Source: Lasiodiplodia sp. COLG20
Taxonomy: Eukaryota > Ascomycota > Dothideomycetes > Botryosphaeriales > Botryosphaeriaceae
Reading direction: 5' to 3'
NCBI GenBank assembly: GCA_009801085.1
Contig: VNWV01000008.1
Location: 1-64,000, forward strand
DNA: 64,000 bases
The notes beneath the pieces were generated by a model. That model was not told the DNA's origin. It saw nothing but the letters and a program-made list of their open reading frames with translations, and made no database searches. Shown here in pieces: positions 23,728-37,443 of the stretch. Position numbers and translations under genes: made by a program. How positions within the stretch are numbered: the stretch's first letter is position 1; each line of letters opens with the position of its first letter.

Positions 23728-26700
23728 ATGCAGTATTCAGAACCTTCATCCTCCATTATCCGCGGGAACTGCTCGAAACGCAGACGCCCATCTGAGAAGT
23801 AGGTCTTTCGTGTAGTTGAGCATTTGCAGTTTAAATTTTAACATACGGCTAGTCTCGTCGACTCTCGATCTCTCTGCCAACCGAAAAGGCCTAAATTGAC
23901 CGGGTCGCTTCGGAAGAACCTCCGCAGCAATGAGTGGGGGAAAATTGCTTTCCACATTTGGTCCAGAAACCTGAGGATCCAAGACGTCGTTCTGGTTATT
24001 TGTGGGCGTGAGCAAACCCACAAGCAAGTCGAGAGGTCTTTGAAGAGATACCTCCCCAACACTCTCCAGCTGTCGAGATGGCGGGCTGGTGCAGGTATGT
24101 GGTCAAGGCCGTTGATTTGTGATCACGCTCACTCAGACTTCTGTAAGATCCATGTGAGCTACCACCTGAGGTTGAGATACTTCCTCTACCACTCCGTGTG
24201 GAGAATCTACCTTGGTGCGAATTTCGTGAAGTAATTGCAAGAGAAGGTACCCTAATCTACTATCCCACAAATTACGAGAAACTAATCCACCAAAGCGATT
24301 TTCAAGAACAACTTCTCGATCGATGCGAAAGCAATCACTTCCTCCTCGATGCTACCCGACATTGGAACAATGCTATCAGATTCGACCTTACTCGCCGACA
24401 ACAAGAAATTCAGCATCACCGACTCAAAAACCCCATCGTTCAACACCATAATGATGGGTGTATTGTTCATTTCAAATCACATGTCCCGAAGCCCTGATTC
24501 TGATGGGCTCGGTTGGGTCTACTTGAATAGTTTTGTGGGCTTTCTGGCCTCCGATCCCGCTTCACATCTGTTGAGATACATACTCAGCCTCGGAGGTTCA
24601 ACAGCAGTCGCTCTTTCTGAGATCCTCTTCAAATACGCCCTCGAGTTATCCGACATGGATTTGGCAGACACCATACTTGCACATCGGACGGTTGACGTCA
24701 ATCACAAGTTACCCGGGCTATGGTACTTCGATATCTCCCATGATCACGACTTTGCTGTACTTCCTCTTGAGGCGGCCATTTTGCAGGATGACATCTCCTT
24801 GGTACTGTTTCTTCTGAAGAAAGGGGCAAATGTAGACGCCCTAGGCTCCAAGGGAGAGCCCATGCTCGATATTGCAGTCCGCAGTTTCCTCGATTACTCC
24901 ACCTACTACACCACCGAGGATATTGATACTACCGAGGATATTGTCTCTACACTACTCCAGTCTGGCGTCAAGAACGAATTTCCTGCAATCTCGTACTATC
25001 TCAGCCTTGGGAAGATCCAACATGCCACAAAACTCGCGAAGCGCATGACAACCCAAGGTTCGAAATTAAAACACCATCCATCAACGCTTGTTAATGCTTC
25101 GATGACCGGGTGTCTGGAATCAGTACAGCTTCTGCTCAAGCTGAATGCCGATGCAAACGCTTTCCATGACGATATTACGCCTCTGATTGCGGCCAGCAGC
25201 CATGGGCACAAAGCAATTGTGGAGGCTCTCTTGCCTCACGTTTCAGACATCGACGCGGAGTGGGGCTGGAGCGAAGTGCTAAGTGACACAGCGCTGAGTG
25301 TTGCTGCACGGCGTGGCTACTTTGACGTAGTCAAGATACTGCTGGGGGCCAAGGCGGATGTCAACGCTCTCGAAAAGCTCGGGCGATCAGCTCTCATTCA
25401 GGCTGCAAAATTCGGGCACTCCAATGTCGTTAAGCTCCTCCTTGAGATCGAGCATAAGGGAAGCATCCTCAATTATGCTTTGGAGACGGCAGTCGAGTTT
25501 GGAAACAAAGATATCGCCGCTCTGATCCTTAGCAACGTTCACTTGAGACAAGAGGGTCTCAAATATGCCGGTGGTGCTTTGAGGGCGGCAGTAGAATCTG
25601 GAAACGAAGACATCGTCACTCTAATCCTTAAGAGTAACTTTCACTTGGGACAAGAGGATCTCGAAAATGCACTCTGCTTTGCCTCAAGCCGAACGACTGT
25701 CTCCATTCTGGAAATTCTGCTTGAACACGGAGTCAATCCCAACACATCAAGTTTATGGTATCATGTGCGCTATTATAGCACTCCTCTCGATACTGCCATC
25801 GCTATCGAGAATTTAGGTGCGGTCAAGGTTCTTCTCCAATATGACGCAGATCCCAATATCTCCACATCATCTTTACGCATGAACGGGCTGCAGACTGCGG
25901 TGAGCCGTGGCAATATCAAGTTGGCACGACAGCTTCTTAAAAACGTTGGAAACATCAATTCTATCCATAGAGAACGCACCGCCCTTGGGATTGCCGTTGA
26001 AAATGGCCATTTAGAACTTGCGATATTTCTATTGGAGAACGGGGCATGCACCAAACCACTCGAGACCAGCGGATACGCGAAAACGCCATCCCCTCTCCAG
26101 ATTGCTGTAGCAAGGAGAAATACCGCAATGATCACAACGCTTTTGGAAAAAAATGCCGATCCCAATGACTACTACGCGCCTGGTCAGGGTTCGTGGCACG
26201 AAGAGACAACTTACAACAGCCCGCTGCTGGAAGCCATTGGCAATGATGAGGCGTCTTCTGAATGGGTACGTCTACTCGTTCAGGCCGGAGCTCGCGTCGA
26301 TGAAATTTCGGAACGGCCAAAGCTAGGTGCGAATACAGCTGTTGAGGTTGCAGTCCGTTGCCGCAATTACGATGTCGTCAAGATACTTCTGGATTCTGTG
26401 GCACAGGATGCTCTTTTCGATGATTCAGCAGGGACCAAGGCACGGATTTCTCTTCTCCATGCTGCAGCAGAGGTAGGGGATTTCACAATCATGGAAAGGA
26501 CACTGATTTTCCCAGGTGATGTGAGTTTTCTTATCATGAGTGCCATCATGTCCAAGGAACTACAGGATGAGCAGTGCGAGAAGGTCGTCTTATTCCTGAT
26601 CGGGAAAGGAGGCACAGCCAGTTTTATTGGCCTATATCAGGATCATCTGGGATATTACACCCCACTGGCGGCTGCCGTATGTTCGAGACCTCATTTGATT

Positions 26701-27922
26701 CAACTATTACGGCAACGGGGTGCATCATTGAACGATCCTCGAGCCTTGCGCGAAGCAATATCAGCCAGTAAGAAAGACTACGGCCTCTTGACCGACCTTT
26801 CCAAGGCAGTATTACAGGATTCGCAATGCATCTTTACCTTTGGCCAAGAGTTTCTTTCCACAGCCCTGAACGATTTCCTAGCTTGCAGGATACTCTTTGA
26901 AGCTATCGTCTGCTCACCAGACCTTCAGTTCAACGAAGACACCAACGAAATGACGCCACAGCTTCAAAGTCAGGGACAACTAGCTTTCCAAAGAAGCTTG
27001 ACTAAAATGATCTTAATAGCATCAGAACGCGGCTATGAGCCATTACTGGAGTACTTGATTGAGAAAATCGAGTCCATCGATCCTCACGCCTACCCACCAC
27101 CAGGGAACCGGATCAAGGATCATCTTTGTTGCTCACTTGAGGTTGCTATTCAACAAGGGTATGTTAGCGGTGTCTTACTGTTTCCCAAAATATAATACTC
27201 ACGCAGAGCACAGCCTTATCAGCCAAGTATTACGGTCACGGTATCTGAAGCCAGCAAGCCGTGCGAAAGTCGTGCAATTGTTGCTACGAGTAATCCCTGC
27301 ACCCGAGCCAGATATTCTCAAACAATTTGAGAGCCTTAAACTCGGTGAAGAGAAGACGTTGGTGCTTCTGCTGGACGCCGGTGCCCGGCTACGATATGAC
27401 TGTCTACTCAGAGCTGTGCTATGGGAAAACATCGAGGCCATCAAAATATTACTGGAAAGAGGCCTGGAGATCCCAGGATCCTGCTTTGAGCACGACGGTG
27501 GGAAAGCCACGCTTCTCCAGCTTGCGGCTAAAAAAGGAAATCGAGCCTGGGTGGAACTTCTACTAGATCACGGTGCGAATCCCAATGAGCCACCAGCTCC
27601 TCTCCGAGGAGTGACCGCTTTACAGGCTGCAGCAATTTCAGGCTCTTTACCAGCCGCCATCAAACTCCTCGAAAATGGAGCTGACGTCAACGCTCCGGGT
27701 GCTGAAGAAGAAGGAAGAACAGCACTTGAGGGTGCTGCGGAATGGGGACGCATCGACATGGTCCGACTCCTGCTTAATGCGGGATGTGATGTGAGGAGGA
27801 CTGCTTTTGGACGTAGGCAGTATGAGAATGCTGTGAGGTTCGCAAGGGCTGAAGGCTACTATGCGGTAGCGAAATTGATTGAAACACATCACTCGCAGGT
27901 ATCCGAAAAGTTTTCGCTCTAG
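23728..27922 (+). CDS. Large ankyrin-repeat protein
   Basis: Five exons (23728-23798, 23853-24094, 24148-24246, 24296-27158, 27214-27922) give 1327 aa. The central and C-terminal parts (from about residue 270) are an array of ankyrin repeats, with repeated blocks of the form TPLxxAxxxGHxxIVxxLLxxGAD (for example TPLIAASSHGHKAIVEALL, and later TALQAAAISGSLPAAIKLLE). The first 200 residues hold basic stretches (KRRRPS, QPKRPK) and no domain I recognise. The upstream exons are predicted from consensus donors and frame continuity, so the N-terminus is less sure than the repeats. The last acceptor is CACAG at 27213; a nearer CAG would break the frame. Such proteins are scaffolds; no partner can be named. 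Less GC-rich than its housekeeping neighbours, typical of accessory fungal genes. Confidence 0.82.
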
Positions 27923-28425
27923 TCTACTGGAAGGATATCGATTCGCGGTGAGAGCGAGATCCAGCGAGGTTTTAGAAAAGAGGAAAGTGGTACGTAGCGC
28001 GCTGAGGGTTCGGAATCTATATCTCCATTTCAAGGGAAAATTATATCATTTCAATCGTGCAGAGTAAGATCAGAAAGGGCAAACTGTCTCGTACTCCGTT
28101 GTAGCATGCCAAGGAGAGGAAATGAGCCAAAGCGCACGTGAGCTAAGGACAGGCGCCATCATCAGAACACTTTGCTGGCTGATGGCACACGCGGCTCGAA
28201 GAAAAGCGTTGATTCTGCAAGCAAGATGTTGCATGCAGCGATAATGACATTGTGAAAACTTGAATGTTCCCGTACGAGGTGAGGCGTTGATGAGGCTAGG
28301 TGGAGCCGCGTCGGCTCGCTTAATGCGCACTAAGCCTGGGCAGCCGAAACTCCCCCACGCAGTTTTTGACCTCTTGCCCGACGACACTTTGTCCGCATCA
28401 CCAGGTCACTAACGAAACAGCAAAG
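27923..28425. other. Leader region of the ubiquitin-L40 gene
   Basis: No gene is seen. The right end must hold the 5' UTR exon of the ubiquitin-L40 gene, ending in the sequence CAGCAAAGA just before the first intron. Confidence 0.5.
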
Positions 28426-29147
<722 letters not shown>

Positions 29148-29496
29148 GCGACTCGTCTCGTTGCGGCGATGGCAAGGTTGTGGAGTGGGTTTTTACGGCG
29201 CTCAATGGGTCTGGGTGCGGGGCTACTTTAGGAGAGCTGTTACATACACTCCGGAACTTTCTTAACGAAGCAAAAAAGCATACCCAACGACAATCCACCC
29301 AAGACTCGGAATGAAGGCACCGTGAGCGTTGTGGCGAAGGAGAAAATTACTACTATGGTGAATAGCTTCGCTAGCAGGCGGTATCGATTCTGGGGAAGAC
29401 AATTGAGCCTTGACCGCTAAAGACTACCAAACGGGCGCCCCGATTTCTCAAATTCTAACGTCTAGGATCGAACACGTTTTGCTTCCACCGTATAGT
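29148..29496. other. Convergent intergenic region
   Basis: 349 bp between two convergent 3' ends. Nothing else is seen. Confidence 0.55.
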
Positions 29497-30804
29497 CTAC
29501 TGCGCCAAATAGCCGCCGTCGACGGGCAGTCCGATTCCAGTCACCCACGCGGCGTCATCCGAGGCCAAGAAAACAGCACCTTTAGCCACATCCGTCACAT
29601 TTCCCCATTCGCCCCAAGGTGTGGTGCTGATCATGGATGCGTTGACCTCGGCGTTGGTGAAGTTTCCACGCGTCATTGAAGTTTTTGTGACTTGAGCATG
29701 TGAGAGAAGTCGGGCGATGATGGGACGGGTGACTTACAACCAGGGCACAAAGCATTGCAGTGGATTCTGTCAGCTGCATAGTCAACGGCAATCTGTTTAG
29801 TCATGTTTAGGACGGCGCCTTTGCTCGCACAATAAGCGGCTGCCATTGAGTCAGCTGGTTTGTCGAGTAGAAAGTAAGGGCCTGGGACTAGACGCACCAG
29901 CGCCGCCTGTGATTCCCACGTAGCCCAGCATGCTGGCGACATTTACGATCCAACCCCGTCTACCAGTGGCATCCGGGCCTTGCTTGAGAAATTGGGCGCA
30001 GGCGTACTTGCAGCCGAGATAGACTCCGCGAACGTTCACTTTCCTGATGCAGATCTCAGCATCCATATAAAATCGCCGTGTGCAGATTCACTCACATCAC
30101 TCTGTCAAACTCGTCGTCTTCCTCCTCGTGCACACGGATGAATCTATTCTTAGTCCCAAGACCTGCGTTATTCACAATGCTAAAGTTGACGCCATCAAAG
30201 TGTTGGTTAGTCCCGCGCACGCTCACTGCTCGACGCTCTCTTCATCGCTCTTCTGCTTCTCAATATGCACTCACATGTCCATACGCCCGTCGCCCTTACT
30301 GACAGCCAGGTCAACGGCTCGCTTGACGTCGGCCGGGGTCCCGACATCGCACTCCGAAAAGACGGCCCTGCCGGCACCGAACTTCTTCTCGATGAGCTCA
30401 TGCGTCGGCATCACCGCATCCTCGCCTTCCTCGACGCCCAGCGCGGGCGCGGGCCGCAGGTCTGCGCACACTACGAGCTTGGCGCCGTGCGAGGCGTAGG
30501 CCAAGGCAATGGCGCGGCCCAGGCCCGACGACGAACCCGTGATCACGGCAACTTTGCCTTGGAGGCGAGGCTGGTGGCCGTTGGAGATCGTCTCGGGGAA
30601 TGGAGGCGCGGTGGACGGGGGGAGCGATGATGATGATGCGTCGTTCCTGGTGCTGGTGCTTTGTTGCTCGGGGAAGCTACGGTCGGCCTGGAAATACACG
30701 GGAGTGGTGGAAAGGTGACGATGGGATGATGGACGAATGGAGGGATTGGCAGAGCGTAGTGCAGCGTAGAGGGCTCGCCTGTGGGGTAGTAGTCGGAGGC
30801 TCAT
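29497..30804 (-). CDS. Short-chain dehydrogenase, possibly mitochondrial
   Basis: Five exons (30804-30275, 30179-30096, 30043-29898, 29839-29738, 29690-29497) give 351 aa. The classical SDR core is complete: TGSSSGLGRA for NAD(P) binding, NNAGLG, the catalytic YCASK (with Ser in NVASM upstream), then CPGFTKTSM and the C-terminal VTGIGLPVDGGY. About 80 extra residues precede the core; the first 40 are rich in Arg, Ser and Leu with almost no acids (MSLRLLPHRRALYAALRSAN), resembling a mitochondrial presequence. An insertion after the second strand (about residues 118-132) is longer than in minimal SDRs. The substrate cannot be inferred. The gene is divergent from the transaldolase-family gene. 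Confidence 0.88.
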
Positions 30805-31312
30805 GTTTGCACGGCAGCAGATGTGGTGGCAGTAGTGGAACGTCGCTACAAAAAAAAATTGGACTGATCACAGCTTCCGCCCCCCAATATATCAAAGTGG
30901 TGAAAGTGCAGTACAGCAGATGCTTCTCGCTTGCTTGCATAGTACTGACGTGGGCCGGGTTCTGGACTCGACTCGGCTGACTTTCCCCACATTCCTACCC
31001 CTCCTCCCCAAGACGGCAATTCCTCGCGCCGCTCCACGACTTTTCCACGACTCAACCTTCCTCCGGTTGCCGGCGTCGTGACAACTGTCGCCCCTTCGCC
31101 CGCGGCTCTGGGGTCACAGACGCCCGTGTATGCACGGCCAGCGGGGCCCCGAGCATGCACAATTCTCAGTCAGCCCCCGTCGTGCCGCCACTCCAGAGCA
31201 AACATCGTGCCACAACCCAAACCGTACTGCCTGACAACCCGACAACCCTCCCGATACTCCCATTCCGTTCCGTGACCTTTCTCGAGCTTGTAACAGCACA
31301 CCAAGCAGACCC
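30805..31312. promoter_or_regulatory. Divergent promoter, SDR / transaldolase
   Basis: 508 bp between divergent starts, with a short A-run near 30849 and C/T-rich sequence on both sides. No TATA box is evident. Confidence 0.45.
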
Positions 31313-32580
31313 ATGGCATCTCAAACTCTCCTCGACGTCCTGCGCTCGCGCACCGCCGTTGATTGCGACACCCTCGACGCCTCTGTCGCCGCAGAGCTGG
31401 GGCCCTTTGTCGACTGCACCTCCAACCAGGCAATTGCGTGCTCTGAGCTCCAGGAAGACAGGCATAAAGACCTCCTGAAGAAGGCTGCCACTCTCGCCAA
31501 AGATGCGAGCCCCAAATACCCCGGTGTGAAGGTTGAGACGCTGGCAGTCGAGATTGCCGTGAGTTCCACCATGAAGAAGAAGCTGGGACAACAAAACCAC
31601 CACCTCAATGCACATCCGCAGCGCCCAGACTGACATTGGCTCTCCCCAGATGATCCTGCTCGCCCTCCAAGTCTACCCGCACCTCACCGGCTTCGTGCAC
31701 ATCCAAGCCAACCCCTTCGACGCCTACAACACGGCGGCAACCGTCGCCGGCGCCCGCCGCATCGTCTCGCTCTTCAAAGACGTCGACTCTGCTTTCGATA
31801 CGACCCGCATCTGCATCAAGATCGCCAGCACCTGGGAGGGCCTCCAGGCCTGCCGTCAGCTCGAAGCCGAACACAACATCCGCACCCTCGCCACCACCCT
31901 CTTCACCCTCGAGCAGGCCGCCCTCGCCGCCGAGGTCGGCTGCCGCTACATCGCGCCCTACGTCAACGAGCTGCGCGTGCACTTCGACAAGTCGTACGTT
32001 GTCCTGCTCTTGCCCCCATTCTGCCCTGCCCTGTCTTGTCCTCGCACCCCTCCTCCCCCAAGGCATGAGCCGTCAACTAACACTCCCCAACCACAGCTAC
32101 ACCGACCCATCCCCGAACCTCCCCCTCTGCGCCACCATCCAGCGCTACTACACCGCACACTCCCTCCCCACGCAAGTCCTCCCCGCCAGCCTGACCAGCG
32201 CCGCCGAGTGCATGCAGCTGGCCGGCGTGCACCACATCACCGTCGCTCCCGCCTTGCTGCGCGAGCTGGCCGCCACGCCCGCGACGGGAGCCGACACGCC
32301 CGCCGCGAAGGCGCACTCGCTGTTCGACGACGCGTCGGCGGCGCACGCCCCCGTGCCGCCGAAGCTGAGTTACGTAAATGATGAGGCTGGGTGGAGGATG
32401 GCGGTGACGCGGGCGGGGAAGGGGAGGGAGGAGGGGAAGTTGAATTATGTGAGTTTATTTCCTTTTTGTTGGTTGGTGGGAGGGATAGTGTGCTGATTGT
32501 TCGAATAGGCTATCAATACTTTCTGCGATATGCAGATCGCGTTGGAGAAGGCGTTGAAGGCCGAGATTGCGGCACTATGA
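31313..32580 (+). CDS. Transaldolase-family protein
   Basis: Four exons (31313-31558, 31650-31993, 32097-32448, 32509-32580) give 337 aa. The (beta/alpha)8 transaldolase core is visible: PFVDCTSNQAIA near residue 33, the Schiff-base Lys in CIKIASTWEGL, and TLFTLEQAALAAEVGCRYIA followed by PYVNEL. Transaldolases move a dihydroxyacetone unit between sugar phosphates in the pentose phosphate pathway. The sequence departs from the housekeeping enzyme in its N-terminus and in a C-terminal Ala/Pro-rich region, so this may be a paralogue with another substrate. The start ATG is the first one after a C-rich leader. Confidence 0.85.
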
Positions 32581-34724
32581 GGGTGGGGGGCTGGATAGTA
32601 TTTTTGGGGAGGCTTGGAAGGTCTGGGGTGAAGGTTGTGGTCGTTGGGGTGGTGGAGGGAGGTAAGATGATAGAAATGATAAGAAATGGAATTAATCGTT
32701 TTGAGAACAAGACTTTGCCCATTCGGACTGGTTCTCGTTTTTTATACTGTCTCGATTGACCCCCTTCGCAGAGACGGTCCTAGGTGCCTCTTTATTATGA
32801 AGCTAAATGGGTAAACTGATTGACGACTATTAATGATGAGTTTTATAAAAGCAAATTGAAGTAAAATAATACACCGGACTCATACTTCCTTATTGATCCA
32901 CGGGAGATTCTCACGTAAAGTACTTCTGAGCATAAGCATAAAACTAAAAACAAGCAAGGGCACACTGACAGAGTCGTACATACAATAATCGAAGCCATGA
33001 ACCCTGAATAATTAAAAGCTCACATTTCGTCATCCATCCATCCCCACCGTCCGACTGTGTACCCCCTCCACACCGCTTGCGGACTACGCCGTAAACTAAC
33101 AAGAGCCTCTCTAGCTTCATCCGCAAATCCGTTAGGATGGATAAGCTTAAATATTTTTCACCGCGAGCTACTCGCCGTTCTCTCCCCACTGCGCGCAGGC
33201 AGATCTGAGCCATCCTGGCTCATTTTTGCCTACACAACAAGCGTCTAAGCTCGCGATATATAGGGTAGTCCGTCGAAGTACTTATTGTCTAGGGGTAAAC
33301 AAATGTAAAATTAAGAACTTGTACATAACCGTACAGACGGTAGCCTCAAGCCGAGTGGCTGTTCCTCGCGCGCAGGAATTCTTGCCAAGGATGGGCGATT
33401 TGTCTTGACGCGTACCGTGTCCTCCTCTGAAATATGACATGTTCCCGTGTTTACGACATAAAATTCTTTGTGTGCCCTCCTCCCATCCCTTGATTAAACG
33501 CGACGGAGCTCGTACGAGCAGGGAGCCAGTGGTAAGCGGGAATGTAGAGCTGGGTCAATCATGCCCAGCGGAATGAGCAGCGATATGCCCCGAGGACGCG
33601 TATGAACTGGACAAACGGGAAAGAGCATACCGTGGTCTTTGGTTCGAAGGCGGACGTTATCACGCCCCCTCCTAAGCATGTGGAAAATAGTAATGGTGGT
33701 GGTGGCTAGTCACTCGTATGTACAAACTCCCATCGTCGGCAAAATGCAACACATGCATCATGCATGCATGATGCAGGGGGTTACAGGGAAGAGAAAAAAA
33801 AAACCGGCATTTGAAAACATGATTCCAAAATTTTATTCCTGCCTTTTTTCTCTCTGCTTGCTCATCATCAAACCGCCCAAAAAAAGCCTGCGCCTATGCT
33901 ATTCAATACCATCATCATCACCGAATGCTACCACCCATCAAGCTCCCACTGCCCCTTTTTCGCTTCTATAGGATAGCTCAGATAGTAAAAAAAAACAAGG
34001 GGAGGGGCATTACTTGGGGCCTTCCGGCCCCACACTCGAGCCGTCGTCATCTGAATAAATGTTTGTGCGCTCTTTCAGGCCATAGGATAACCACCATATG
34101 CTCCTCGAGAACTTAGCAAACGCCATTGCTGGAACCACCGCATCTACCACCGGGTGTTTTCTCCAACTTCTCATCATGGAAAGACCAAAATACCAACCAT
34201 CCAACTTCCTACGATCCATAACGTAACCGTGCCTTTTTTTGATTTTTCGTTTGTAGATAGAGGAAGGGTGCCAGGAAAAAAAAAAGGAAGCACGAAAAAA
34301 GTTATCCATGAACATGAAGTAGGAAGCGCAAAAAGTTCGGGCACAACAAGACCGGCTTGAACTCCGGAAGCGAGAAAGAGGATAATACACTGCATACATT
34401 CGTGAAGAGCTGAAAACGCTGAGGAAAAATTGATCTTTCGCTAGGGAAAGCGGAAGAACAGTAGCATCGATGGCCCCGAGAAGATGTGGGGCTGTTCTCT
34501 ATCAGACGACAGGGAACCCCAACGAAAAGACGCTTCGCAGATAATGTCGGTCCGTATAGATGGCCAGAACCGAGCGCGATTGCGACATGCCTTGGAGCAG
34601 GCTCTAGAGGGGAGCGGCCTTGTCGAATCGAACCATCATCGATGCGTTGGGGGATGATAACAAAAACTACTTGTATCGAGCATACGAGCTAAGCTTACAC
34701 CACCTTGAACTAGGTGTCTCGAAT
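32581..34724. other. Gene-free region
   Basis: About 2.1 kb between convergent genes. It is AT-richer than its surroundings, with several A-runs (near 33795, 33990 and 34275) and no open frame of recognisable composition. Presumably it includes 3' UTRs. Confidence 0.55.
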
Positions 34725-36423
34725 TCAGTAGCGCGGGCGCTTCCAGTAGTATTGCTGGAGTGAGAGAATCAGCAAAACGGGGTCGGGGCGGTAATGCTAG
34801 CCTTGGAGCGCCGTGAAGGCGGAGTCTTACCTTGTGGGCTTTCCTTACCGAGCGCAAGCCGGTGCCACCAATGCCACCCACGACGGCGTCACGACGCATC
34901 TGGTTCGAGTCCATCTCGGGGACGTAGTAGTATTCGTTCTCCAAGGCATGCCCGGATGCATCCTTGCCGACGCGAGTAATCTCACCAATGCAGGGAATGG
35001 CGTCGAGCATCTGCTGAAGATCGCTGCCACTCAATCTAGCCATTGACTCGGCAGCCTGCTCTTCCAGCATGGAACCCTTGTTCGCGCGGCGAATGCGTGC
35101 AGCATCGGTGGATCCGCCACGCAGCTCCGCTGGCAGGTTGCCAAGGATCGTCGACAGGGGCATCGAGTGGAGGCGGGAGAAGGCAAGCTGATTGATGACG
35201 TGGTTCTTGATCGGCGACTCATTGATCCTGGTGGTCGACTCAGAGAGGTTGGGGCGCGGGGCATCAGAATTGCTCTGTGCACCGTCGGGGGACTCGGGGT
35301 GGGACCTCGGGTCCTTAAGAGGACGGCGGCGCCTGCTCTGGGACGAGTGCACGTTGGACATGGACTGCATGCGCTGGAGAATGTTTGCACCAAAGGGACC
35401 AAACGAGTGGACCACAGGATCGTTTTCTTCGTCGCGATCAGAGAAGTCGTCAGAGTCAAAAGACGAAGCACTGGTCTGAGATCCCTTACCCTCGGGGGCA
35501 GAGCCGGAGGCAGTGCGCGACGATTGAGACTCGGCAAGAGCAGCACGCGCCTTGTCATCGCCCGACTCGCCGTCTTCATACACCTGGACGGCTGGGGGCT
35601 CGAGGTCAGCAGGGTCAGAAGCTAGGAAAGTCTCGTCATTGGCATCAGCAGCCTTGGGCACGGGCGACTCGGGGGATTGCGGGGCGAAGGGAGGAGGGCT
35701 AGAGTTAAAGCCAGCGGTGGATCCAGCCCTCCTTCTGGTGGGGGTGGCCTCGTCCCAAGTCGTGTCCGAAGCCGCCGACATACTCCGTTTCCTGTCGCAC
35801 ACGTAAGGCCAGGCGAGCAGGACACGCGTATCCTGGACGTCGAGCATGATGTCGGCGGAGGGTTGGTCCGAGGAGAAGGTATCACCCTTGGCCAGATCGT
35901 ATATCTGTCCGCGGCAGTGCACCTTGACGCCATTCCAGCCAAGACATTCGATAAAGACGCGACCGGACGCGTGCTCGTCGGTCGGAGCGTGGTAGACGGC
36001 ACGGACATGGACGCGTGAAATTAGGCGATTGGCAGAGAGCTGGTGGTGAGAAGAATTGCTGGAGCGGCCCATGAGCAGCGGCTCTCCACTCGCGGGGACC
36101 TCGATCGAGGGCACGGCGCAGAGAGGGTTCCGTTCGGAGAGAGCAGACAGCGTACGTTGCAGGGGCTGGCGGACCTGGCGCGTCGGCGACGAGGGCAGCA
36201 CGCCGGTGGACGAGGTGGGCATTGGCGTGGGGTAGTACTTCAGCTCGGCCTTGGGCAGCGCGGTGTTCTCGTCATACTTGCGCTTGGGGGGCCGCGGCAG
36301 GGGCGACGACGACAGAGGCTCAAAGGCGGGCAGCAGCTTCGGCGGGCTCGAGGGGACGGGGCGCGATGGCGACGACTCTTCAATGGCGAAGGGAATGTAC
36401 CGCCGGGGCGCGGGCGAGTCCAT
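34725..36423 (-). CDS. FHA-domain protein, Tos4-like
   Basis: Two exons (36423-34831, 34754-34725) give 540 aa. An FHA domain lies at about residues 115-215 (LLMGRSSNSSHHQLSANRLI, SRVHVRA, then IECLGWNGVKVH); the GRSS...S-H-x-x-L...SRVH pattern is the phosphothreonine-binding site. The rest is Ser/Pro-rich with many SP/TP sites, an acidic middle and a conserved-looking C-terminus (EYYYVPEMD, LRSVRKAHK, then QYYWKRPRY across the intron). This layout fits the fungal Tos4/Plm2 group, chromatin-associated proteins linked to S-phase and DNA-damage checkpoint transcription. That role is inferred from family likeness. Divergent from the L1-domain gene. Confidence 0.78.
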
Positions 36424-37443
36424 GGTGGAGGTCGACGCGGAGGATGACGGTGGCTGGTCGACGACGTGAAGACAGGGCCGGCAGCACGGCAGGCGGCGGA
36501 CGGGGCCGCAGCTGCGAGGAAGGCAGGGGCAGCTGAGCGAGAGGAAACGTGTGCTTCCGGCGGCGGGCTCAGCGAGAAGCGGCCATGACGGTCAGGGCGG
36601 CGCGAAGAAGAAGACGAAGAGAGGGCTGGGGGCGGCCGGCAGCGAATTTGAACGAGCCTGACGCGGTGCGCGCCTCGGTGGTGGATGCTTCGACGCGGAC
36701 GCTCAGACTTGCTCCACCCCGGGCCTTCAGGCAAGAAATCACCCGTGTGCCAGCCGATGGCGCAGCAGACAACGCCAAACGCCAGCACGACACGCTCTCC
36801 TCGCGTCTTGCTCTGCTTCCGCGCGCGTTCGTCCCGCTCCCGCCCCAGGCCAGGCCACGCGCGCATGCTCACGAGCTTCAACCATGACATCGCGGCGCGT
36901 CTAGTGCACGCAGCGCGCTGCAGATCGCCTGCAAAATCCAGAACGCCCGGCACATGGCGGCGGCGCTTGTTCCCGCTTGCGGCCGGTCGCAGTCGTCCAA
37001 CCCGGCCGCAAGCTAGCACGAATGAACGTCGCAGAAGCCGCCTGCTTCGCCCAACGGCCAACGCTCTACATCGGGGTAGCCCAGTCGCGAACGCGAGCGC
37101 TGTCGAGTCGTGATATCCCACCGTGTCGCAACACACGCTGAGTCTGAGATGCGCGTCGCCCGGTGCAAACAGCTGTTGGAGTCTGTGTGGCGGTGTTCTC
37201 TTCCTTCTGTTCTTATTTCGGCTCACCGACACTATTGCATTGGGGCTCGTGATCAAGTCTCAGTTGAGATCCCTCGACTGCTGCAGTGAGGCGCGCCAAC
37301 ATCGCGGTCTCGGCGGTGACGAGGGCGGTGAAGCGCGGCAGAAAGAAAGCCGCGACATTTTTGGCCCAGAATTTCTGCGACACCCTCCCCCAGCGTCTCG
37401 AGCCACCAACTCGCCGCACTCTGCCCCCACACCTCTAGCAACA
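36424..37443. promoter_or_regulatory. Divergent promoter, FHA / L1-domain genes
   Basis: About 1.0 kb of GC-rich sequence between divergent starts. Several CGCG-containing patches are present but no exact MCB box (ACGCGT). Confidence 0.45.

Noticed and set aside
27159..27204. Ankyrin intron ending at the first CAG (27206)
   Set aside because: It shifts the frame out of the ankyrin repeats; the acceptor at 27213 keeps it.
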